A stretch of 64,000 nt of DNA, taken from assembly GCA_030272585.1 (NCBI GenBank), contig BSYQ01000004.1, positions 868,001-932,000 on the forward strand. Direction: 5' to 3'. The stretch is from Bryopsis sp. KO-2023. Its lineage: Eukaryota; Chlorophyta; Ulvophyceae; Bryopsidales; Bryopsidaceae. The notes beneath the pieces were generated by a model. The model did not search any database. It was not told where the DNA came from and saw only the letters and a program-made list of their open reading frames with translations. Below are positions 33,090 through 45,522 of the stretch, in pieces. The translations under genes were made by a program, and so were the position numbers. The number at the start of each line of letters is the position of its first letter. Position 1 is the first letter of the stretch.

Positions 33090-36000
33090 ATGTCTGCTTT
33101 GGGCAACGGCTCTTTGAAGCAAGCGGGGGGACTGGGTGCCGCCTCGCTGCACTGTAGAGTGCAAGCCCCCAAGCGAGCAAGGTCAGTACAAATTCCCCAT
33201 TTTTTTCCCATTCCCTTTCCTGCGTCGTAACAACGCGCGTTCCAACCAACAGTTTTCTGGACTCTGCGCGCGCGTATTGCGGGTCTCTGAGATCCTGAGG
33301 CTTTCAGTGTGGCCTGGTTTTTCAATCGGCCTGTCGCGACGCAGGATATCGTCATGAATTTTTTTATAATGCGTTTCTCTGCAACAACACGTTCATCCAC
33401 ACTCCATTTTTGAAAAGAATCTGTTGCCAAGACCCTCTCAAGCAAACCATCGAGCCTGCTGTTGGGCAGCTTCGGAAAGTTATGTCCAACAGATCATTCT
33501 TGACTGATTCTTACCAAAAAAAAAAATGCTTATGAAGGTCGCACTGCGCCACTCACAACGAAGAATGCGTGGGTTCCCCCGCTGTGGATGCGGGATACTT
33601 CGAAAGAGTCAGCTTAAAACAGCGGGGTGCCAACGGACGACCCGATTTATCTCGCAGAAGTGTCAATACGGACGCCCAGGACGTCGCCGAACTCGCCAAG
33701 GATGCCTCAGAGGCTGCATCCAGAGCCTCCCAAGCTGAGGTGAACTGGAAAAATCCTTTCCACATAATATACATGCTTTCATCCCTCCCCTCCTATGTTT
33801 TTGTTTTTCTCCAGATTTTTCAACCCATGTTCCAATTCAAAAATCATGAAAAAAGAAAAGAAATTTCCTATTGTCTGAATGGCAAAGGATGGGCTCAGTC
33901 TGACATCCAGAAGGACGATGGAGGGTGATAATCTGTGTTTTTCATAATTGGAAAAAAATGTGATCAACTCTCCTCCATTTGGTTCAGGGCAAAATGGGAG
34001 CCCTTGTGTCGGAGCTGGTGGCAATCGACAACACCCTGGCCGATCACGAAAAACGAATCAATGAGATGCATTTTGGGATGTCCATGGCTGTTCAGCTGCC
34101 GAAAATCCCCTCATTCCTGAAGAGACTCCAACCGCAGATAAGAAAACAAATCCATGAGGGAGAACAGCAAGCCTGTGGAACTGGATACGAGATCCTGCTC
34201 CAGGTGTGGATAAACATCAATATGTTTATGTCAATTGGGAGGGGGGGGCGGGGGTTGAGTTCTGATTTTGGTGGAGGAAGACGACTCTGGAAAGAAAAAA
34301 AAAACTTATCCATAAAATTTCCAACTGGAACGCCAAACTCGTGGAACGTCTCACACAAGATCTGAAAATAAAATTGGCTGTGAAAAAAATTGAAAAAAAA
34401 GCTTCAGAGTGTGAGTTTTTTTCCCCTGTTTCTTTTCCCTTCACTGTCAGGGGTTCAATTGGGAATCGCATCAGTGTGGGTGGTATCAAACCATGATGGA
34501 GCAAGCCGCCTGGATATCTCAGATCGGCTTCACCATGGTGTGGCTGCCCCCACCGACAGAGTCCGTTTCTCCACAGGGTTATCTGCCCAGGGATCTGTAC
34601 AACCTCAATTCTCATTATGGGTCCGTGGAGGAACTGCAGAGCTGCTTGTCAATGTTTCAGAACGTGGGGATGAAGGTTGTGGGGGATGTTGTGCTGAACC
34701 ACAGATGTGCCACTTATCAAAACCACGAGGGAATTTGGAATCAGGTCCGTTGCTTTTGAAACACACAAAAGGAAAAACTGGAAGAGTGGTTCGGGAAAAA
34801 AAAACGTAAAAAGGGCTGGGTTACTGAGCATTGCCTTCGGAATGTCAATCGTTTGGAGGAGGAGGGAAAAAAAAATGCAAAATTGAGAAATTGATAAATT
34901 GATGCAGAAAGAGTTGTGCATGGGAAGAGTGTGGTTTCGTTATTTTGATTTTGATTTTTTTTCTTTGCTTGATTTGAAGTTTGGTGGAAGGCTGGACTGG
35001 GATGCGAGAGCTATCCTTGGCAACGACCCTAACTTTCGCGGACTCGGCAATTCTGGCAAGGGTGTGTTTTCCTTCTGTTCAACATACACTGAATGTCACT
35101 TGATATATATATATATACCATAGTTTAAAACTGGAGCCCCAATATTAACTACCAGAAAAGCAAACGTGATTTCTTCTCCTCTTTCTAGACACAATTTTGC
35201 ACTTTGCAATCTACGACACAGCAATCATTCTTGAATGCATTGTTGAAATTTCTGGTTTCGTGAAACATCAGTTTTGCTAATCGGACGTAGGTGAGATGTT
35301 TCTTGCTGCACCCAACATCGACCATTCCCAAGAATTTGTTCGCCATGATCTGGCCCATTGGTTGAAGTGGCTGCGGAGCATGGGATTCGATGGGTGGAGG
35401 TTCGACTTTGTCCGCGGATTCGAGGGCAAATACATTCAAGAGTACATCGAAGCCTCGGATCCTCACTTTGCTGTCGGGGAATTCTGGGACTCCCTCAACT
35501 ACGATGGCGACGGTTCCCTCAGTTTCAAGCAGGATTCGCATCGCCAACGAATATGCGATTGGATAAATGCTACTGGTGGTCTGTCGGTGAGAAAGCCCAC
35601 TCGTCAATTTCTGCCGAATATTTTCCACAGTTGATGATCGCATGGTCGTTTTGTGGATTTCATCCTCATTGCCAAGTTCGAAAAGTGCCTGTTGCTCCCC
35701 TGGGAAAAGACTGGGAAATACAAATATCAAAGAGGATGCAGGATTTGCTAATTTGGTGTTGATAGTGAAGGGAATGGTCTAGCTTTACACAAGCAACGAC
35801 AAAACAGGAATTTATCATGGTTGTTTCTGGTTAATAGGTTAACAGATTGCTTTCCGGAATTTAATTTTAGGGTTACAGAAAAAGATAATTATTTATTAAT
35901 ATTTTTATAATTATTATTTTTATTTAGTTTTTTTTTGAAAGTCAGCTGATGTATTGTCGAAAAGCTTGTTGCATGGAGATCACTTGATTCATTTTTTTTC

Positions 36001-37700
36001 CGTATTTTCAGACCGCCTTCGATATCACTACAAAGGGGATTCTGCATGCAGTTTTTGAGGTAACAAATCGAGTTGGGCAAAATGAAATGAAGCATTTTTG
36101 TTGTTTTTCGTTAGTGTTCAGGGAAACTTTGTGACAATCCATTTCCGAGCAAAGTGAAATCCTCTTGTTGGATGCTGTTGCGAAAGCAATTTTCAAGAAA
36201 ATGTCCCGGCAATAATGCACCCCTCCTTCAGCCTGGCCATTAAAAACTTCTCGTACTCTCCGTCTTCAAATTTCTTCCAAATTTCTTCCAATTTCTTCAA
36301 ATTTCTTCCAAATTTCTTCAAATTTCCGTGCTGAGATGAACAAGACAGATGTATGTTGAGAATCTAGACTCACTTTTTTTGTATGGTGTGTTCCCTTCAC
36401 AGAGGTCAGAATATTGGCGTCTCAGGGATGATCAGGGAAAACCTCCAGGTTTGATGGGCTGGTGGCCGTCTCGCGCTGTCACGTTTCTGGAGAATCACGA
36501 TACCGGATCCACTCAAGGTCATTGGAGGTTTCCTGACCACGGGGTGGAGCAAGGTTACGTCTATATTCTAACTCACCCAGGAACACCCACCGTAAGCAGA
36601 CGTTTTCCCCCCTGTTGAGTAACCGAGTTCATGAACCGTTCACCTCAAGAAAATAAATAAAATAAAATAAAAAGATAATGAATGGAACAAAATATCCATA
36701 TTTGATGAAGAGAAAAAGGGCACCCCTCAAAACGACTAAAATTTGTTTGGATTTGTTTATTTTTGGACCTGCGTTTCAGGTTAATATTTCACTGAGTTGC
36801 TCAACTCTTCGCCTAACCAACTCTGCAATTTATTCAAATTTAACTTATAGCTGATTTTCACTTCTGTTTATATCTTTGTTTCCACAGTGTTTTTTGGTTT
36901 TTTTTTTGTCCCAGGTGTTCTATGATCATTTGGTGCTCTGGCAACATGTCCGGGATGTTGTCATGAATTTGATCGAGATTCGTAAGAGAATTGGCATTCA
37001 TTCTCGAAGCCACGTAAAAATCGTGGAGGCAGGGACAGATGCATATGCTGCCGAGGTAACCATAGTGTGCTCACTTTTGATTTTTTTATCGTCAGATAGG
37101 CTTGATAATAATAGGAAATAAGTAGGAAAAATAAGAAGAAAATTGGATAATAATAATAGGAAATAAGGAGGGAAAAAAGGAAGAAAAAACGATATTAATA
37201 ATAGGAAATAAGTGGATAATAAATAAACAGGAAATGTATTTGTGATAAAAGGGGAACAGTGAGGTGTTTGGTAACTGCATCTCAGTTTTATCAGAGTACC
37301 TCAAATTCGTCCCCTTCCTTTTTTCGTGATTAAAACTTGTTCTCTTTTCCTCAAGTTTTTTTTTTTTGGGGGGGGGGGGGGAGAAGTCGGGTCGAAATTG
37401 GATTTATGTGAAATACACCATCTCAAAAACAAATTTAATCGCCAATGCCACGGAGTTTAGTCAAATTTTTTTATTGTGTGTGTGTGTGGGCGGGGGGGGT
37501 CTGATACATTATTTGCAGCAACCCGCCAATCAATTTTTTTTTTTGTAAGGTGATTCTTTTTTTGATTTTTTTTTTTTTTTGGCTTGTAGATTGATGGGAG
37601 ACTTTTGATGAAAATTGGGCCGGGACATGTCCACGTCGATTCCTCCTGGGAACTCGTCTTGAGCGGTCACAACTGGGCTGTGTGGGAAAAGCTTAACTGA
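33090..37700 (+). CDS. Alpha-amylase, plant type (glycoside hydrolase 13)
   Basis: Ten exons: 33090-33181, 33607-33739, 33988-34203, 34451-34744, 34980-35061, 35291-35586, 36012-36059, 36403-36591, 36915-37055, 37590-37700, giving 533 residues. It hydrolyses internal alpha-1,4 bonds of starch. Seen: [50 protein letters not shown] (nucleophile Asp), AVGEFWDSL (acid/base Glu), [14 protein letters not shown] (third Asp), and a C-terminal beta domain ending AVWEKLN. All catalytic residues are present. The first 75 or so residues form an N-terminal leader ([20 protein letters not shown], basic and Ser/Ala-rich) suited to a plastid targeting signal, then a helical region before the barrel. The first junction (33181 to 33607) is chosen by phase and is the weakest. 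Confidence 0.9.
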
Positions 37701-40700
37701 CTCTCGTCGATCATCCAATTTGAAAAACAGTCGCCCACTATATAAATATGTATTGTCTGGATTTGACCTTTAAAAAAAAAAAAAAGCCCTCCCTGTCATT
37801 CGCACACCCCCTGATGAATTCGTTTTTACTCGGAAATTTGGTTGTTTTAATGATTGGTTTGAGGGGGGGGGGGAAGTGATTGAATGGGAGGGGCAACTAA
37901 TGATGACCCAACGTTATTATTAACACGTACATTGTTGAGAAAGCAAACAAAAAATACATGTGTGTGTGTGTGAAAAAGAGTGAAGAAAAAAAAAACAAAT
38001 GGGAGAATATTTACGAAAAAAAAAGATTATGTAGGGTGCAGTGATTTGATTGTTTATTAAAAATTTGTTCCGAGGAGATATGAACCCTGTTTCGAAGGGC
38101 AATGTATATTGACCTATTGGGGGGGTGAAAAATCGGGTAACGAGAGTGGAGCGAAACTGGGGGGAGGGGGGGGCAATTGTGGATTCCGATTGATTTTTTC
38201 TTTTCTGAAAATTCCTTTTTTTTTCGGGGGGGGGGTTTGGAAAGACCTCGAGATTCAGGGAAGAAAAATTGGTTGGAAGTCTGAGGTGGGCAGCAAGGGA
38301 TTTCGAACGGTTTCAAATTTGGAAATCCAGGGCAGCATTGAGTAGGTTGAATTTCGTTCCACTGATCGAAAGTTTGAAGAAGATTTGCAACTGGGTGTTG
38401 CGTTTTATTGAAATGGGAAGAGAAATCTTGGTCTGGAAAAAGAACAAGTTGCAAACAGGAGGATTGGCCGAGTAAAGGAAAAGAAAGGGAAAAGGGGGGG
38501 GTGGAGGAGAAGAAAAAAAAGAAATCAAAAAAAATGAATTGGAAGGGTTTATACAAAACAAACAAACAAACAAAAAATATGTGGGGAGCGTGTTGAGGAT
38601 GGATTTCATGCTAGGGTGGCTTTGTTATTCTGATGTTTTCAAGGGAAAAGAATTTTTTTTTTAAATGGAAAAATTGGGATGGTTGGTTTTGCGGAGAGTG
38701 GGGTTCGATATGTGTGTTTCTTTCACAAGGGTGTGGAAATTGAAGGGGGAAAAAAGAAAAAAAAAAAGAAAAGGGAGGGAAGGGAAGGGGGTACAATGTT
38801 GGGATTATGTGTGTATGGATATTGCTCTATGTCTGGGCTGGTATGATTCAGCCCAAATTTCGAAGTTTGTTGTTGGTTTTTTTTTTCTTTCTAATCTATT
38901 TGTTTGGTGGGGTTTTTTTGGGAGGGTGGCTGTTCTTTACCATTTTTCGTCTGCTTCCTTGAAAGGTAATTTTTTGCAGTTGAGGGAAACAGGTTTGAGA
39001 AGAAATACGAAAAAAAAAGAAAAAGAAAAAAAGAATTCAGCGGAAGTGACATCAAAAGGAAAAAAAGAAATGGGGGAAAAAAAAAGATGAAAAAAAAAGA
39101 ACATGTGGATTCTTTAAAAAAAAATGGACAAAAACGCACAAAGCCAACAGCGTTTTGGACATTGTTTTGTACAAATGAGGGTTTTTACACACTGTCGGGC
39201 AAAAAAGAAAGAAAGAAAGAAAAATGAGGGAGGAAAATGCATGTGGGGATTCATGTCCATCAAATCTGTGTGTGTAAGTGGAGAATTCGTTTGTTGAATT
39301 TTTCTGCAATGTGTTTCTTTCTTTCTTTTTTTTTGCCACCTTTTCAAATTCTATATCCTTTTTGGACTTCTTGACGATGCACGACATGATTTTCTTCACT
39401 TCAAAAAATAATAAGAAAAAAAAAGCCCGTGTCAGTGTTGTAGGGCTGGGGGGGGGGGTTGAAATTATTGATGGGGATGTTCTGTCTATGTTTTTTTTTT
39501 CCAGGGCAAAAAAAAATGGGGGGTGATGGATGAGTGTTTTTTTTTCCTGTTTTTTTTCTTAATCGAAGGAATGATATGCAAATTGAGAAATGTATGAGAG
39601 TCTACTTCCAGCAGGTTTTTTTTGTTTTTTGTTTTTTTCCCTGTTTTTTAGCTTGTTTTCAAATGGACGATAATTTACACTCGTTTCTGTCTTGTTTTTT
39701 TTCGAACAGTCTTTCAGAAATATTTTTTTCACAGCTCTATCGTCCATTGTGTGCGTTTTTCATTATGGTTCTTTTCATTTCTTTTCATTAGAAAGTAGAT
39801 TCTTTTTTTTTACTTGCCAGCAGAAAAAAAAAATCCCAAAAGCATCTCAAGGAAAAAAGCGAAAGTGGCGGGTAGTTGGTTGTTTCTGCTTGTTGTTTCA
39901 AAATCAGAAGGGGAAGAAAAGTTCATTTTAAAAAAATGTGAAATTTGTGACTGACTCCCCACCTTTGGGGTCATTTGGGTTTTTAAACTGAGAGCAGATA
40001 CTTGTTGAGAAAAAAGGGGGGGGGGAGGGGGGTAATCAAGACGAGGGGAAAAAAAGATGCAACGTTTCTATGCTATTGTAAGTATTGGTCAGTTGAGAAT
40101 TTGTGCGGAGCATCCGGAGTTACATCGGCACCAATTCATATTCAAAATTGTTATTATTATTGTTATTTTCATATTCAAAATTTTCCATTAGGGTACTACT
40201 GAAAGTCTTCTTCCTTCCTCTCAGAGGTTGTTTGGGGGGCTGCCCAGCTTTCCATGATGGGTGGGATTCCAACTACTTGTAGTTATTCTCCTCTCTTCCT
40301 GATGATTTTATATTTTTGAAAACGTTCTGTTGAGAGGAGGCCTTTGTTGAGATGAAAAACGATGGTCCAGGCTCGATATTATAATCAGAACCTTTTTCCT
40401 CTCCTTGAAAAAGTCGTTTGCCACTGTGAACGACAGTGGAGCAGTTTCAACAAACAATCCCAAAAGAGTGTTCCATCTTTGAGTTTTACAGGCGGCATCT
40501 TGGCGTGTTACTGTATTTGTATGTATATTTGTTCCATATTTTGCGAAGGGGGCCTGAGACGCACAGTGGATTTTCGAATAGAGCGACTGCCTTGGTCGGG
40601 ACACTTCGTGTGGACACAATTCGATTCAATAACATGACATTATAGCAAACAAACAAATATAATGCAAAAGACTTACTATGACAAGCAAACATCGAAGTTG

Positions 40701-40789
40701 CACGGTCCGATGTTCCATGACGAACAAACATCAAATTACAGTGTGAAGGATAATTTATCGTTTCATTGGGTACGGATTCCGTGCCCGGC
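37701..40789. other. Homopolymer-rich intergenic region
   Basis: No gene is supported. It is full of poly-A, poly-T and poly-G runs and GT/GA tracts, with opposing chance frames. Around 40320-40560 the composition is more ordinary but nothing was recognised. Confidence 0.5.
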
Positions 40790-40996
40790 ACAGGGACCCG
40801 ATCGCGCGGATCTACCCGATCACAACACCAACTTTGTGCTGAAGCCAAACAACAACACAGGCTTTTTTGAAACCTAAATAACCAGATTATTGGGTTTGGT
40901 ATAGAAATCAAACAAAGATACAGCGATATTTGGCCGAGGCCAGGGTAGGACACACTTTTCAACAAGGCTTTTGCCTTAAGAGGACTTACAGAGCTG

Positions 40997-41064
40997 ATCA
41001 ACATAACCCACAGCACCAATATATATTTCCATCAACATAACCCACAGCACCAATATATATTTCC
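40997..41064. repeat. Tandem duplication, 34 bp x 2
   Basis: atcaacataacccacagcac followed by caatatatatttcc occurs twice in direct succession. Absent from the left arm. Confidence 0.9.
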
Positions 41065-42047
41065 ATAACCATGCGTACTGATTGTCCTGCCACTAGCAAT
41101 ACAGTCCCTTTTCCGTACTTCTTCTTCACACCCTCACTCCTATCACCACAGTTCATTACATCCAATCTAACCCTCCTTTTCCACATTTGGATCGATCCAA
41201 TCGCAACAAGTCACTTATGTACTAATTTTCATTTCCACCCACCCTCCGCATTTACTTTTTTTGTATTCTTTGGTACTTTACTGGACAATTGTTTTGAATC
41301 CGTGGTTCTTCAAATTCGAAACGTTTAGTTTATCATCACTTGTGTTTGTGTGTAGATTTGTGCTTGTCCAGCTGGAATTTTCTGTTTGATAAAACAGAAA
41401 GAACTCACTGTAAGTTGTTGTCGATTCTGTGTTTCCATGAAAATCGTTTTTCATTTGTTCCCCGTGATGGGCAACAAATTTCAAGGTTTACGGGAGGTTT
41501 CTTGAGGCTCCCAAATGAGGTGACCTGAGCTTCAAGAGAATAAACAAGCCCAGATGATTCTGGTTTTGCTGGTGCGAGGCCACTCCGCTGCGTTGATCGA
41601 TCGATCGATCGGCGGCGCAGATCTGCCAATTGCTTGATCGTGCTTCATGCACGGAGCATGGATGCGGCGGGGACTAACAGAGAGCAACAAAAGCTAAGCT
41701 TCTGCAGGAAGCCTGCCTTCCCACACCAGGCGAGCCTTTGTTTGTTTCGCTTCTCTGCTGAAGAAAAACACTCTTTTTGCATTGCGCTCCAAGAAATATT
41801 TTCATGTGCGGACGTGCTGAAGTCGTTTTGCCCTCGACGTCATGCGAAAGAGAAATGGCGGCGCGGCTGCTGGGTGTGGGTTCGACTCCCGCACGCTCTT
41901 TATTCCAGAAACAAGAAGTTCGGGTGAACTTACAGAAACTCTGTAACCGTAGCGCAATGTCAGTATTAACCCAGCTGACGTCTTTCTTGGTGCCACCCAT
42001 TGAGTCGTCAGGTTCTGGTACGTTTGTTCCGGGTTTTTTTGGCGAAG

Positions 42048-43223
42048 ATGATCTCTGTGGATGACTGCGCGCGATTGATGTTCTTGAGTTTGCTGCTTTC
42101 GATCGTGGATTGGATGTGGCAACTCGTTTGGAAAAAGGTAAACCCAGGGTGGGGGTCGTCAGAGCATGCATTTCCAGACGTCAAGCAAAGACGTCAAATA
42201 GACGTAACATTTGGACACAACGTAAATTGAATGTGGTGACGCTTGCAGATGAGGAACTTAGCATCGAGGATGAACGGACTTCAGGTGACTTTTTTTTTTC
42301 TTTCTGGTGACATTTTTCTGGGTTTCACATTGAGTCACTTTTCACGAGTATTTTTTGTGTATCAATATTTACAGGTCAGGGAAAAACTCGTGCAAGCCTG
42401 TGAAAATCAGACCGAGGAGGCTGATGGCTCATCTGAATCTGAGGATCGAGACAAAACAAAAGGAGAAGTCAGTGGAAATGGAACGCAAGAAGAGGAAGGA
42501 AATGAGGAGCATTTTACAGTATGATTTTCCTCCACCCCCCTCTTGAAAATTCCTTCCCTTCATTGGAAGCAGCTCGAAACCAAATCCTGTTTTGAATTCT
42601 CTGTGGGAAACTTGAGAATTGCATGATGCTCGTGGAAAAACAAGATTCCAAGAAGGCTGTGTGTGTTTTGTGTAGGTTTTGGACTCTGATGCCATTCTCA
42701 GGTCTATCCTCAATATGGTAAACTCGCTGATCTGGCTGCGAGATGATGTCTGCAGGATCAAGCATCTTCCGACAAACGGGGCAGAAGTTGTGGTAGGTTC
42801 TCTGATCCTCTTAAAAAACATGGCAACAAGAAACTACTGGGTTTTTTTTGGTGAATATATTCTCGTGCCTTGCCCATCACGCTCGAGAAGTTGGAAAGAG
42901 GTAATAAAAAGGCAACTGTAAAAACGAGTATACATAATCCAAATGTTGAAAATGTGGTATGTATGCAGAGAGAAAACAATGAAGCGAGGATCATGATAAA
43001 AAGCAATGCTGAGCTGGAAACGTATATCGTGGAGAGCTGCAATAAAATGGCATTGGCGATAGAAAACGCAAGGCAGGACCTCAGAAAGGTGACTATAAGA
43101 TGAACCCCTGGATGATGATCATATGTTTCCTTGATTCTATGTTTCCCCCCAAAAAAGAAAGCAATTTTGTTGATTTCCGGTAGGATTTTCAGTGAGTTTG
43201 TTTATTTTCTTTGTTTCCAGTGA
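42048..43223 (+). CDS. Small membrane-anchored coiled-coil protein (right arm, shortened)
   Basis: Right-arm counterpart of the gene at 25867-27392. Exons 42048-42137, 42249-42284, 42375-42518, 42676-42792, 42969-43088, stop at 43221-43223; 169 residues. A deletion relative to the left arm has joined the start of exon 3 (VREKLVQA) to sequence just before exon 5, in frame, removing most of the coiled coil and the next exon. The C-terminal regions (ILRSILNMVNSLIWLRDDVC; MALAIENARQDLRK) are almost unchanged and the phases hold, which suggests the gene may still be used. Function unknown. Confidence 0.55.
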
Positions 43224-43698
43224 ATCCTACAAAATGGCTTAGGAAGGAAGGGAGGAGAGCCGAAATGAAAAAGTTTGAAGGTTTTGGGGTTAACAAAAAA
43301 AGGGGGATATGAAGGGGAGCAAAAAAAAACAGGAGTTCACACTCCACAAAAAGAAAAACGAAAAAAAAAAAGATAACAACGTAAAAGGGGTAACAAACGG
43401 GGAATGGTTTGTTCAGTGAATTATTATGTTCAGTGTTATTGTGTGTTCATCATGTGTTAAAAAAGGGAAAAAAACCCAGGGGAAAATGGGGATATTAATA
43501 TTAAAATCAATATGAAAAAAAAGGGGTTACAAACAGGGACAGTTTGTTTAATGGGGAAAAAATCCTGGCAAAAAAAAGTGAAATGAAAAAAAAATGAAAA
43601 AATGAAGAAAAAAAAATAGACCAGGTGTTATGGTCTTGAAAAAAGAAATGTTAGAATTTTATGGTTTTTCCCGAAAGGGGTTTTTTCCAAAAAAAACA

Positions 43699-43749
43699 GG
43701 CACGGCCTGGATAGGGCCAAAAGAAAGGGGGTTCGATTCCCTCTGTGCC
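43699..43749 (+). other. Mini tRNA-like hairpin (right arm)
   Basis: Same shape as the left-arm hairpin at 25344-25394: outer stem ggcacgg/ctgtgcc, T-arm-like hairpin with ggttcgattcc. The A:T pair of the left arm is a G:T pair here, so the stem is kept. Confidence 0.35.
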
Positions 43750-44456
43750 TTAACCAAACCCAAACCAAAAGTGACAGGTAAGTTGACTTTTATTAACTTT
43801 CAAATGAGGTCACAGGAGAAACTTCTAAAATTGATTTCTTCAGAATGTCTTTGTTTTGTCAAATCGATTTCGTACGACACCAATGAATACAGATATGAGA
43901 ACCTATAAATAAATCGTGTGATGGAAGGAATGATCTGGGGATGTGGGAACAGGGATTTATTTATTTATTTATTTATTTATATTAACTTTGGATTTCATAG
44001 GACGAAGCTTGGATCAATGACGTATGAAATGAAACCAAAGTCTCAGAGTTATCCCTGCTGTTTATGTTCTCATGTCAGTCATGGGAATCCAACATTTACA
44101 TTTGTCTGTTTTTTCCCCTTTCTTGGTTCAACTCGTAGAAATCACAATCTCTGTGCCTAGGCTTGATCCAACCTCTTCATTGGGCAACTGCCCAACCCAT
44201 AATGATCAAGTTGACTGATTTCTGGGAACAATCAATCAATGATTTCCGGGAACAAAGCATCCACATCCAGATGCTACCCCCTTCCTTAGTCCCCCAATAA
44301 AATATGAATGGCCGAAAGCAAAAAGACACTTGACCGCACAAAGAAGGGAGGGTCATCAGGTGCAATAATCACTCAGGGTGATGTGATGTGTTGGATGAGT
44401 TTGATGTGTCGATGTGACTTCTACAGGTTGGAAAATGGATCACTTTTGGCAAAGGT

Positions 44457-44696
44457 GTGAAGCTCACCCCTGGGCATGCAAATGAATGGTTTTTTGGAGC
44501 TTTGGAGGCGATCAGTCTGCTGCCATCCCAAAAAAATCAAAGGATGGAATTTGTAGCTCCATTAAATGGCACTGTGCTGATTAACAACAATGTTAAAGAA
44601 CACAATAGTTCGAAAATATTTTTTTTGGCTACACTGCAGGTTTCCACTTGGTTGGCTGTAGGAACCGGCGACCCATTCTTCAAAATGAATCCATAA
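44457..44696 (+). CDS. Conserved short frame, possibly last exons of an unknown gene (right arm)
   Basis: Counterpart of 24261-24467. It shares APLNGTVLINNNVKEHNSS and VSTWLAVGTGDPFFKMNP before TAA. A small length difference upstream (near 44530) shifts the frame relative to the left arm, so at least one arm is damaged or the exon starts later than drawn. Confidence 0.3.
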   Translation: MKLTPGHANEWFFGALEAISLLPSQKNQRMEFVAPLNGTVLINNNVKEHNSSKIFFLATLQVSTWLAVGTGDPFFKMNP

Positions 44697-45522
44697 GGAG
44701 TAGAGATAATTTAGAAACTAAAGGTATCATTTTTCTATATGTTTTGGATGACCTGCAACACAGCGGTGTAGAAGCTACGTAGCGAGTTTAGAGCTCGTTG
44801 ATCTCAGGATCGATCCATGTGTATATTTGGGGGAGTCTTTCTGGCAAGCCTTTTTTACACCACCTTTATCTTTCAAAGCCGTCTGCTCCGGCCAATTTGG
44901 TTCTTGTAAATTTCAGGCTGTTGTTGGTTACCGCTGGCCTCCGTCAAATAATAATCCAGGAAATGATGGAGATTCAATTTTTTGTGTTTTCGTGGGGCAA
45001 TGTTTTTTTCTCGTAATACGCTCCCCAGAGTTCTTGGAATTTTTACATTTTTGTGTGCTTCGTTTTTTTGAATCAGGATCAAGGTAGGGTGGCAAATTTT
45101 ACAATTTGAGGTTTCAACGAGCATTATTGGCTCTGTGGTTTTTTGTGGTATTTTGACTGGTGTTGGGTACTGGTTGCGACAGAAGCTGGTGAGTCTAACC
45201 GGCTTCTGAGGCAACATTGTGGTCATCAATCTAGGATTGCGGTTTTAGGGATAAAAAGAGGATGTGTTGGAGAATAGAACGAGCGATGTGAAACCTGTTT
45301 TGCAAAAGGTTCACTGTCTGATAACTGGATGGCTGGAATTTCACACTGGAACTTACAGTTGCTAGTTGCTGGCAGTTTGTAAGTTGGGGATCTAAGCTTT
45401 GGTACTTGAAGGGACTTTGGTTGGAACAGGGACGGTACTTTTTGCAGTGAAAGAATGTGACTTCAACAAAAATGGAATTCTTTGCCTATTGGGTGCGGCA
45501 AAAACAAGCTTTCACCGCATTC

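Larger units (their letters stand above)
40790..45176 (-). repeat. Inverted duplication, right arm inner part
   Basis: Reverse-complement partner of 23786-28560. It lacks the LINE, TIR-element and 4.3-kb insertions and so shows the ancestral order. It has its own changes: about 290 extra bases near 40900-41190 and a deletion in the coiled-coil gene. Confidence 0.8.

Noticed and set aside
37701-40480. Numerous Phe/Lys-rich frames on both strands.
   Set aside because: They follow poly-A/T/G runs, overlap each other, and have no motif or splice-consistent neighbours.
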